A DNA stretch of 5,793 bases. Origin: Candidatus Zhuqueibacterota bacterium 4484_87 (lineage in GTDB: Bacteria; Zhuqueibacterota; Zhuqueibacteria; Thermofontimicrobiales; Thermofontimicrobiaceae). This document shows positions 1-5,218 of the stretch, piece after piece. The position numbers and the translations under genes were made by a program. Positions within the stretch are counted from its first letter, which is position 1, and every line of letters starts with the position of its first letter. The notes below the pieces were generated by a model. The model was not told the origin of the DNA and searched no databases. It worked only from the letters and a program-made list of their open reading frames with translations. The DNA is taken from assembly GCA_002085355.1 (NCBI GenBank), contig NATN01000245.1, forward strand, positions 1 through 5,793, in the 5' to 3' direction.

Positions 1-311
1 ATGATCAATCTTGCGGCTTTCATTTCTCCGTGAAAAATAGCTCGTGATTCGAGAACAATCTTGCCTGTCGCATGAATTTTGCCAACTACTTTGCCGCCGA
101 CAATTGCATTTTTCGCGACAATTTCACCTTCGACTTCGCCTTGTGTGCCGATAAAAAGCGATTCTTTTGTTGTAATATCGCCTTTGACCTTGCCGTCAAT
201 ACGAATACCGCTTTCCACTTTTAACGTACCTTCCAATACCGAACCTTTACCGATAATCGTATTCAAATCTCCCTGGCGAGAAACTTCACCTTCTTCTTTT
301 TTTCCCAACAT
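1..311 (-). CDS. Bactofilin, 3' end cut off by window
   Basis: Bactofilins are small cytoskeletal proteins that polymerise without nucleotide through a right-handed beta-helix; they form membrane-bound scaffolds that place cell-wall enzymes and, in some species, ParAB. The frame opens at ATG 309-311 and stays open to position 1, giving 103 codons. After a short charged N-terminus (MLGKKEEGEV), the text reads TIIGKGSVLEGTLKVESG and then IRIDGKVKGDI, the classic start of the DUF583/bactofilin domain. Regularly spaced Gly, Ile and Val (IGTQGEVEGEI, IVGGKVVGKI) mark successive turns of the helix, and the last visible residues, KAARLI, are also typical of the family. The start is supported by GAGGG at 319-323, 7 nt upstream. 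It lies 23 nt after the M23 peptidase gene, a common partner. The stop codon lies outside the window. Family assignment is near certain; which cell structure it organises is unknown. Confidence 0.94.
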   Translation of the reverse strand, partial: MLGKKEEGEVSRQGDLNTIIGKGSVLEGTLKVESGIRIDGKVKGDITTKESLFIGTQGEVEGEIVAKNAIVGGKVVGKIHATGKIVLESRAIFHGEMKAARLI

Positions 312-334
312 GCGCAAACCCTCGTTTTTTTATA

Positions 335-1234
335 TCACTCGTTGTCTTTAATTTGAAATGCCAACAAATATTTTTTTGGATCTACTGGAGCGCCATCTTT
401 CCAAACTTCAAAATGCAAATGTGGCGCTGTGCTTCTTCCGGAATTTCCCAGCAGTGCGATAGCCTCTCCCTTTTTTACGTAATTGCCCTCGCGTTTCAGA
501 AGAACCTGATTGTGCCCGTAAACTGTCTGGAAACCATTCAGATGGTTAATAATGATCAAATTTCCTAAATCATCAGTCCAATTAGCGAAAAGCACCACAC
601 CATCTGCAGATGCACGAACCTCTGTCCCTCTACTTGTAGCAATGTCTATTCCATTATGATCGGGACGAAACCAATCATTTCGGCGAAAATCCGTCGTTAA
701 AAAGCCCTCTACCGGCAAATAAGTGGGAACGTGGTCTGCGAACCGGTGATAATTGCTTTCCGATCGCGTCAGAAAAAAGTCCAGGGCACTTTCTTCCATG
801 TGGACATTTTTCCCTGATGAGCCTTCTCCGCCATATCCCATGGGAAATTGATCCCAGGAATTCTGCAAGTTAACTAACAGCTTTTCTCGCCCTTTGTCGC
901 TGATGTCAAATTTTTTATCCACGCCGAGTGCTGCACGGACTTTGGAAAAAAACACTTTCATGCTTTCCACTTCTTTGTACAGCGTTTTGACCTGTTTGTT
1001 TTCTTCGGATAACTTGTAGTTTTCGATCAGCAATTTTTCTTTCTGTTGACTTGTGCGATAATATTTGTAATAGTACACAAAGCCAGTCATAATATGAATT
1101 GCTAGAAAAGCAAGGACTATATACAAAATGTGCAAGGTCCGCACTTTTATGCGATAATTTTTAGGATCTGAATAGTCGTCCGGAATAACGAGAATTGATA
1201 AAACTTGTTTCGGTTGTTTTCCCTTTTTGGCCAT
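335..1234 (-). CDS. Membrane-anchored M23 (LytM-type) peptidoglycan peptidase
   Basis: Likely zinc endopeptidase, or LytM-type regulator, cutting peptide cross-links of peptidoglycan in the periplasm. The 299 residues divide into a basic cytosolic tail (1-32) with the strand-like motif LSILVIPDD, one membrane span (about 33-55), a predicted coiled coil (about 60-100), a linker, and a C-terminal M23 domain (about 172-290). Every M23 active-site element is visible: H193 and D197 in HNGIDIA, H241 in VYGH, and H272/H274 in the HLHFEVW motif. It should therefore be catalytically active, unlike degenerate LytM factors such as EnvC or NlpD. The topology resembles LmdC-type peptidases, whose cytosolic tail binds bactofilin; a bactofilin gene begins 23 nt downstream, which supports that link by inference. 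parB ends 20 nt upstream. The Shine-Dalgarno sequence is weak (AAAGAGA, about 13 nt before the ATG), so translation may depend partly on coupling to parB. Confidence 0.93.
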   Translation of the reverse strand: MAKKGKQPKQVLSILVIPDDYSDPKNYRIKVRTLHILYIVLAFLAIHIMTGFVYYYKYYRTSQQKEKLLIENYKLSEENKQVKTLYKEVESMKVFFSKVRAALGVDKKFDISDKGREKLLVNLQNSWDQFPMGYGGEGSSGKNVHMEESALDFFLTRSESNYHRFADHVPTYLPVEGFLTTDFRRNDWFRPDHNGIDIATSRGTEVRASADGVVLFANWTDDLGNLIIINHLNGFQTVYGHNQVLLKREGNYVKKGEAIALLGNSGRSTAPHLHFEVWKDGAPVDPKKYLLAFQIKDNE

Positions 1235-1254
1235 GATAGCTGATTTATCTCTTT

Positions 1255-2109
1255 CTAATCAAAAATTTCTAAAATTCGTTCTAACTCATCGTCGGAGTAA
1301 TACTCGATTTCGATGCGGCCGCCCTTTTTGCCGTGTTTGATATGGACCTGTGTTCCCAAAGACGCGCGTAATTTATCCTCAGCTTCAACGATAAAATAGG
1401 GCTTGTCATCTTCTATTTTCTGTTTTTTTGTATCCGGCTTAATTTTTTGTTTTGCCAACCGCTCCACTTCGCGCACTGAGAGGTTGCTTTTAACCGCTTT
1501 CTCCCATATTTCCATCTGCATACTCTTATCCTCAATGGCGACGAGCGCCCTCCCATGTCCCATATTAATTTCCCCGCGCATCAGGCTCTGCTGGATGGGA
1601 TCGGGTAACTTTAGCAATCGCAAAAAATTTGCTACTGTGGAACGTTCCTTGCCTACGCGCTGCGAAACCTGTTCCTGAGTCAAATTACAGTCAGTCAAAA
1701 GTTTATTGTAAGCGCGGGCAACATCAATCGGGTTTAAATCTTCCCGCTGAATGTTTTCAATCAGCGAAAGCTCCAGCATTTCTTCGTCGCTTTCCACGTC
1801 AAGCACATACGCCGGAATGCGTTCAATTTCCAACTGGCTCACTGCTCGCAACCGCCGTTCGCCGGAAATTAATTCAAATCCATCATCCTTCCGACGTACG
1901 GTAATCGGCTGAATGATTCCTTTTTCAGCGATTGAATTTCGTAACTCGGTTAAGGCAGCCTCGTCAAAAATGCCGCGTGGTTGAAGCGGATTGGGTCTGA
2001 TTTTTCGGACTTCAATTTCCCGAATTGAATCTACTCTTTCCTCTGATTCTTCCGCGGGAACATCGGGAATTAACGCCCGCAGGCCTTTTCCCAGCCGCTT
2101 ATTGGCCAT
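1255..2109 (-). CDS. parB: Chromosome-partitioning protein ParB (Spo0J)
   Basis: ParB is a CTP-dependent DNA clamp that loads at parS sites near the origin, spreads along DNA, and stimulates ParA ATPase to drive chromosome segregation. The length of 284 residues is normal for chromosomal ParB. Domains in order: the N-terminal ParA-stimulating motif LGKGLRALI (6-14); the ParB/Srx-type CTP-binding domain (about 30-125) with GERRLRA (83-89) and ENIQREDLNP (118-127); a helix-turn-helix DNA-binding region (about 144-166, TQEQVSQRVGKERSTVANF) followed by the central helical domain; a charged linker (about 220-236); and a C-terminal dimerisation domain (about 238-284, with KKGGRIEIEYY). Its ATG lies inside the end of parA with an 11-nt overlap, which implies translational coupling. 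AGAGGA at 2121-2126 is a possible but distant (11 nt) ribosome site. All expected motifs are present. No near-consensus parS site was seen in the window. Confidence 0.97.
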   Translation of the reverse strand: MANKRLGKGLRALIPDVPAEESEERVDSIREIEVRKIRPNPLQPRGIFDEAALTELRNSIAEKGIIQPITVRRKDDGFELISGERRLRAVSQLEIERIPAYVLDVESDEEMLELSLIENIQREDLNPIDVARAYNKLLTDCNLTQEQVSQRVGKERSTVANFLRLLKLPDPIQQSLMRGEINMGHGRALVAIEDKSMQMEIWEKAVKSNLSVREVERLAKQKIKPDTKKQKIEDDKPYFIVEAEDKLRASLGTQVHIKHGKKGGRIEIEYYSDDELERILEIFD

Positions 2110-2863
2110 TCTTTATAATTTCCTCTGCTAAACTCATGTAATTTTCCGCGCCCATAGAAACAGCATCGTACAAAATAATCGGTTTGCCAAAACTCGGCGC
2201 TTCGCTGATTCTAACATTTCTGTTGATGACCGTATTGAATACTTTTTTATCAAAAAATCGTTTTACATCATCAGCTACCTGATTCGACAAATTCAGCCGC
2301 CCGTCAAACATCGTCAAAAGTACGCCTTCTATTTCCAAACTTTTATTCAAATGTTTCTGCACCAAACGGATCGTATTCAGAAGCTGACTCAATCCTTCCA
2401 ATGCATAATATTCACACTGAATCGGAATCAAAACAGAATCTGAGGCGGTCATCGCATTTAAGGTGAGTAAGCCCAAAGAAGGCGGGCAATCAATAAAAAT
2501 ATACTTGTATTGATCTTTGATTTTGGGCAAAATTGTAGCCAGCACTTTTTCCCGCGACATACTGGGAACCAGCTCAATTTCCGCACCAACAAGGTCCTGA
2601 TTCGAAGGCAACAAATGCAAATATTCAAGCTCTGTCTTTATTATCGCATCTTTGACTTCAGCGCCTTTGATGAGCACATTGTAAATACTGGTTTTTATTT
2701 TTTTTGAATCGAACCCAAGCCCACTGGTCGAATTCGCCTGAGGATCAATATCAATCAACAACACAGGATACTCAGCAACTGCCAAACATGCAGAAAGATT
2801 CACCGCAGTCGTTGTTTTTCCCACGCCGCCCTTTTGATTGGCGATGGAAATAATTTTCCCCAT
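2099..2863 (-). CDS. parA: Chromosome-partitioning ATPase ParA (Soj)
   Basis: ParA is a Walker-type ATPase that binds the nucleoid non-specifically as an ATP dimer; ParB-parS complexes follow its gradient during segregation. From ATG 2861-2863 it has 254 residues, the usual chromosomal Soj size, with no N-terminal HTH domain as seen in plasmid type Ia ParA. The deviant Walker A motif KGGVGKTT (11-18) carries the signature lysine K11 and K16. The A' motif is IDIDPQ with D40, Walker B is IFIDCPP (122-128), and the conserved C-terminal RNVRISEAPSFGKP is present. The frame could begin at TTG 2873-2875, adding four residues. The ATG is preferred because GGAGG (2869-2873) stands 5 nt before it and the protein then begins MGKIISIANQKGG, as in the family. 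It is the first gene of its cluster, behind a candidate promoter at 2896-2924. Confidence 0.97.
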   Translation of the reverse strand: MGKIISIANQKGGVGKTTTAVNLSACLAVAEYPVLLIDIDPQANSTSGLGFDSKKIKTSIYNVLIKGAEVKDAIIKTELEYLHLLPSNQDLVGAEIELVPSMSREKVLATILPKIKDQYKYIFIDCPPSLGLLTLNAMTASDSVLIPIQCEYYALEGLSQLLNTIRLVQKHLNKSLEIEGVLLTMFDGRLNLSNQVADDVKRFFDKKVFNTVINRNVRISEAPSFGKPIILYDAVSMGAENYMSLAEEIIKNGQ

Positions 2864-2868
2864 TCCTT

Positions 2869-2873
2869 CCTCC
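2869..2873 (-). promoter_or_regulatory. parA ribosome binding site (sets the start)
   Basis: On the minus strand GGAGG is followed by AAGGA and then the ATG at 2861-2863. The strong site overlaps the alternative TTG start at 2873-2875, which therefore could not use it. This favours the shorter protein. Confidence 0.8.
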
Positions 2874-2895
2874 AACTAATCCAGGAATAACTAAA

Positions 2896-2924
2896 AATAT
2901 ACATCTTTATTTTTATAAAATCAA
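2896..2924 (-). promoter_or_regulatory. Candidate sigma70-type promoter of the parA-parB-M23-bactofilin cluster
   Basis: On the minus strand a -35-like TTGATT (2919-2924, 4 of 6 to TTGACA) is separated by exactly 17 nt from a -10-like TATATT (2896-2901, 5 of 6 to TATAAT). Transcription would begin near 2889 and leave a leader of about 26 nt that contains the parA ribosome site. The surrounding DNA is very AT-rich, so chance matches are possible. Weaker alternatives lie upstream: TTGTTT and TATAGA, also 17 nt apart, just to the right of 2935, and TTGACG followed after 17 nt by TATCAA further out. The prediction rests on spacing and position only. Confidence 0.5.
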
Positions 2925-3018
2925 GCTAAAAATTTGGTTCTATATCAAATAGAGCGAGTCAAAACAATTTTGATAAACTTATTATCTATTTGCGTCAATT
3001 GTTATTCTCATTTCATGC

Positions 3019-3049
3019 AAGCAGGGCATCGTTAAATTGATGACTGCTT
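3019..3049. repeat. Intergenic hairpin (inverted repeat)
   Basis: On the plus strand AAGCAG-gg-CATC is mirrored by GATG-a-CTGCTT around an 8-nt loop (gttaaatt). That gives ten base pairs with a small asymmetric internal loop. There is no clear T-run on the minus-strand side, so it is not a standard terminator for the dehydrogenase operon; on the plus strand it is followed only by TTTAATATT. It could be an RNA structure, a protein site, or chance. Confidence 0.4.
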
Positions 3050-3195
3050 TAATATTCATCTCATCTGTTTTGCCTTGTATGTATGAATATAGTTTGCCCA
3101 CGGGAAAAATAAACGTAGATAAACCTACACTATAAAGAAAAATATACTCCTAAAATTTAAAGCACTTTTTTTTAACTTTTTATAATTTTATAAGT

Positions 3196-3237
3196 TCATT
3201 TTCCGGAAACAATTTTCGCTAACTCATTTCCGAAACA
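3196..3237. repeat. Pair of related TTTCCGGAAA-type elements, possible operator
   Basis: Two related segments lie 28 nt apart, start to start: TCATTTTCCGGAAACA (3196-3211), which contains the perfect 10-bp palindrome TTTCCGGAAA at 3200-3209, and TCATTTCCGAAACA (3224-3237), with a TTTC-c-GAAA core. The second copy equals the first minus one T and one G. Tandem dyad elements of this sort often bind a dimeric regulator, but none is encoded here and the distance to parA (over 330 nt) is large for a direct operator. Function is not known. Confidence 0.4.
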
Positions 3238-3324
3238 CGATAAATAACGTCGCTTTTTTCCAACAAGAAATAAAAAAAGAAAATGGGATGACTTTTTGAA
3301 AAATAAACATGGGAGATGATTCAG

Positions 3325-3374
3325 TTGTGCCTACCCTACTGTGAACCGGGACACTTTTTTCACTGGTGGCACAA
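3325..3374. repeat. 50-bp imperfect inverted repeat after the dehydrogenase operon
   Basis: On the plus strand TTGTGCC-t-ACC (3325-3335) pairs with GGTGGCACAA (3365-3374): ten base pairs with one bulged T. An inner pair GTGAA (3341-3345) and TTCAC (3359-3363) is nested within it. On the minus strand the structure begins about 35 nt after the beta-subunit stop, where a terminator would be expected. No T-run follows, so intrinsic termination would be weak; it may protect the mRNA 3' end or be a remnant of a mobile-element end. The inner CCGGGACACTTTT segment recalls IS ends, from memory only. Confidence 0.45.
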
Positions 3375-3409
3375 TTAGGAAGATTGCCTCGCTGCAAAAT
3401 ATTGGGAAA

Positions 3410-4543
3410 CTACTTCATCGCTTCCGTTTTGCTGCCAAAATTTCTGGAAAATGAAAATTCATCCATGTCATGTTCCCAGCTTCCGTGAACCATGTAATAT
3501 GCCAAATTTTTCCCCAACGCCGGGCCCAACATAAAGCCGTGCCCGCTCATACCGACAGAAACAAAAAAATTTGGGACACTTGTCTCATCCACAATCGGAT
3601 TACCGTCCGGCGTCATTGTGTAGGAACCTGCCCACTGTCGTAAAACAGGAACCGGCTCCAGCGCTGGAATCACACGTAACATGCGCCGTGACATTTCAGT
3701 GAGAAATTCAAAAGTCGTTTCCACACTTTTACCGGGCACACGTACTTCAGGGGTGTAGCAACCGATAATTTGCCCTGTCAATCTTTGCTGAAAATAGCAA
3801 CCATCGGACCGGTAATCAACAATCATGGGAATTCCCACATATTCCACGCCTTCAGTTATCATCGCTTCATGTCGCTCCGGCGCGACGGGCAAATCCAAAC
3901 CGACCATTTGCCCGACATCAAAAGCATCGGGACCTGCGGCGTTCAAAATCTGTTTCGCCCAAAAGGTTTTTCCCGATCGCGTTCTGACACGAAACTTGCC
4001 CGCTTGCTGCTCGATTTCCGTAACCTCTTCGTTTGTCAGAATTTCTCCGTCAAATCTTTTTATGCCCAGCGAGTATCCTTTCAACACAAAAAACGGATCT
4101 GCCTGACCATCTGAATCGCACCACGTTCCGCCGAGACAATGATCCACATTCACGAAGGGAAATTTTTCCCTGATTTCTTCCGGCTCTAAAAATTTGACAT
4201 TCAATCCCATTTCGTGCTGAATTTTCATCACATTCAAAAAGCCTTCTTTTTGCGCTTCAGTGAATGCAAGAAACAAATATCCGGAATCCGCCCACTCCAC
4301 GGAAAAACCAAATTCGTCTTCCATCTCCCCAAAAAGCCTGACGCTCTCCATTGCCACCCGAATGGTCGTTTCCGTTGAAAATTGCGCACGAATACCGCCG
4401 ATACAGCGCCCTGTCGATCCCGCGCCTAAATATTTTTTTTCCAACAGCAAAATCTTTTTCCCTGACTTTGCCAAATAATAACCGGTTGCGGTGCCGATAA
4501 TGCCTCCGCCGACAATAATCACATCGTACTCAGTCCTGGTCAT
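3410..4543 (-). CDS. DAO-family FAD oxidoreductase, beta subunit of a multi-subunit amino acid dehydrogenase
   Basis: Probable catalytic subunit that oxidises an amino or imino acid at FAD, as in the beta subunit of dye-linked L-proline dehydrogenase PDH1, HcnC or OoxB. At 377 residues it is close to the roughly 380 usual for these proteins. The Rossmann motif VGGGIIG (11-17) begins the FAD domain, with the ribose-binding acidic E35 at the end of strand 2. GAGSTGRCIGGIRAQFSTE follows, the HcnC-like counterpart of the FAD-contacting loop. The C-terminal FAD segment includes AGSYTMTPDGNPIVD and GMSGHGFMLGPALGKNLA (331 onwards). The ATG at 4541-4543 is chosen over TTG at 4547-4549 because GGGAG (4550-4554) sits 6 nt before the ATG. 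It overlaps the BFD-like gene by 14 nt, indicating coupling. Substrate choice (proline, hydroxyproline, sarcosine, glycine, opine) cannot be settled. It is last in its cluster. Confidence 0.9.
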   Translation of the reverse strand: MTRTEYDVIIVGGGIIGTATGYYLAKSGKKILLLEKKYLGAGSTGRCIGGIRAQFSTETTIRVAMESVRLFGEMEDEFGFSVEWADSGYLFLAFTEAQKEGFLNVMKIQHEMGLNVKFLEPEEIREKFPFVNVDHCLGGTWCDSDGQADPFFVLKGYSLGIKRFDGEILTNEEVTEIEQQAGKFRVRTRSGKTFWAKQILNAAGPDAFDVGQMVGLDLPVAPERHEAMITEGVEYVGIPMIVDYRSDGCYFQQRLTGQIIGCYTPEVRVPGKSVETTFEFLTEMSRRMLRVIPALEPVPVLRQWAGSYTMTPDGNPIVDETSVPNFFVSVGMSGHGFMLGPALGKNLAYYMVHGSWEHDMDEFSFSRNFGSKTEAMK

Positions 4544-4703
4544 CGCCAACTCCCGCTAATATTTTCAAAGGTACGGTTTTCAGGGGTGGCCTGTAACTCG
4601 GCTCTATTTCCGCTACTGTGGTCACGCCCATATCAATTGCATCAACAATTTCTTTATAAGTAATATCTTCGCAACGGCAAATAATTGTATCGTCAGTTAT
4701 CAT
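4530..4703 (-). CDS. Shortened BFD-like (2Fe-2S) protein, small subunit of the dehydrogenase complex
   Basis: This 57-residue gene fills the place of the small (about 8 kDa) subunit of PDH1-type dehydrogenases. Normal BFD-like [2Fe-2S] proteins bind their cluster with C-x-C near the N-terminus and C-x4-C about 30 residues later. Here the first half is clear: TIICRCEDITYKEIVDAI (6-23) with C9 and C11, followed by GVTTVAEI (26-33). The expected segment like GMGPCQGRTC and the helix after it are absent; the text passes straight to EPSYRPPLKTVPLKILAG (34-51), which resembles the usual proline-rich C-terminal tail. No further cysteine occurs. GAGG at 4711-4714 is 7 nt before the ATG, and the reading frame is intact, so it is probably translated. 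It starts 26 nt after the ferredoxin gene and overlaps the beta-subunit gene by 14 nt. The protein may have lost its cluster, or may be a remnant or an assembly error. The final residues VGDDQD come from the overlap. Confidence 0.8.
   Translation of the reverse strand: MITDDTIICRCEDITYKEIVDAIDMGVTTVAEIEPSYRPPLKTVPLKILAGVGDDQD
4550..4554 (-). promoter_or_regulatory. Ribosome binding site of the beta-subunit gene (sets the start)
   Basis: GGGAG on the minus strand stands 6 nt before ATG 4541-4543. It directly abuts the in-frame TTG at 4547-4549, leaving no spacer for that codon, so initiation at the ATG is favoured. It lies within the coding end of the preceding small gene. Confidence 0.75.
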
Positions 4704-4729
4704 CGTTTGACCTCAAAAATACTTTTGCG

Positions 4730-5218
4730 TCAATTCTTTCGTTTGAAAAATCGCACATCCAAGGATAATTTTTTAGGAACTTCCAGATAAACAACAGCCG
4801 TTTTGTCAAAACTTTTCGGTTTCATAATTCGCTTCACTTTTCCGGTGCCGACCACTTCTCCGGCACGGTTAATCAACTCCACATGCTCTCCCTTTTCCGG
4901 CAAAGGCATAAATTCGTAGGGTAAACCCACTTCGGCAATTTCATCGCCCAGACTTTCGTCCACAGCAAAAATTGCCAGGCCCGGACAATTCGCTATGCAA
5001 ATGCTGCAACCATTACATTTATCAAAATCTACACGTGGGATATTGGTAATATCGCCTTCGATAGTGATCGCTCCCTGGGGACAGACCTCACTACACGGAT
5101 TGCAGGGAATTTTCTGCACGCACTCAATCATGATCACTCGCCCCATTTTCCGACGGGCTTCCGGTGGCACTTCAAAATCTTCTATTGTCAGAACTCCATT
5201 TTTCAAAAACTCACTCAT
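4730..5218 (-). CDS. Two-cluster [4Fe-4S] ferredoxin-like subunit of the dehydrogenase complex
   Basis: Likely electron-transfer subunit of the amino acid dehydrogenase complex, matching the roughly 19 kDa subunit of PDH1-type enzymes in size (162 residues). The N-terminal part (about 27-87) holds two ferredoxin motifs: C33-x5-C39-x2-C42-x3-C46-P and C68-x2-C71-x2-C74-x3-C78-P, enough for two [4Fe-4S] clusters. The wording CVQKIPCNPC and CPGLAIFAVD is characteristic of this dehydrogenase-linked family. Residues of about 95-162 form a beta-rich C-terminal domain with no metal motif (EKGEHVELINRAGEVVGTGK). There is no signal peptide or membrane span, so it should be cytosolic. The ATG overlaps the end of the alpha-subunit gene by 8 nt (ATGAGTGA), and AAGGAGG at 5228-5234 gives a strong ribosome site 9 nt upstream. 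The BFD-like gene follows after 26 nt. Confidence 0.92.
   Translation of the reverse strand: MSEFLKNGVLTIEDFEVPPEARRKMGRVIMIECVQKIPCNPCSEVCPQGAITIEGDITNIPRVDFDKCNGCSICIANCPGLAIFAVDESLGDEIAEVGLPYEFMPLPEKGEHVELINRAGEVVGTGKVKRIMKPKSFDKTAVVYLEVPKKLSLDVRFFKRKN

Larger units (their letters stand above)
2864..3409. other. AT-rich intergenic region between the two clusters
   Basis: About 546 bp with no convincing coding sequence on either strand. It is markedly richer in A and T than the flanking genes. It contains the candidate parA promoter near its left end, a hairpin at 3019-3049, a near-palindrome TTTGCCC-AC-GGGAAAA at 3093-3108, a run of T-rich sequence at about 3165-3190, a pair of related TTTCCGGAAA-type elements at 3196-3237, and a 50-bp imperfect inverted repeat at 3325-3374 just after the dehydrogenase operon. 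No tRNA, known riboswitch or CRISPR array was recognised. Its length between two same-strand clusters indicates that the parA cluster is probably transcribed from its own promoter. Confidence 0.7.

Noticed and set aside
79..351. Plus-strand open frames opposite the left cluster and opposite the dehydrogenase genes
   Set aside because: They lie antisense to well-supported genes, show low-complexity Ser/Pro-rich or otherwise unfamiliar translations, and lack ribosome sites; they are shadows.
2982..3059. Small minus-strand frame (ATG, 25 codons) that is open further upstream to about 3145
   Set aside because: It has no strong ribosome site (only a distant AAGG), recognisable domain or partner; the open stretch is about 55 codons in AT-rich DNA and could be chance. 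It also contains the 3019-3049 hairpin.
3093..3108. TTTGCCC-AC-GGGAAAA near-palindrome as parS or operator
   Set aside because: It lacks the GTTTCAC/GTGAAAC arms of parS and is a single imperfect copy.
3160..3195. T-rich run on the plus strand as an intrinsic terminator
   Set aside because: No GC-rich stem precedes it on the plus strand, and no plus-strand gene exists to terminate; on the minus strand it is an A-run.
5026..5041. CACGTG core as a possible parS site
   Set aside because: Only the six-base core and a few flanking bases match the usual 16-bp parS palindrome; the arms do not form a palindrome and it lies within the ferredoxin coding sequence.
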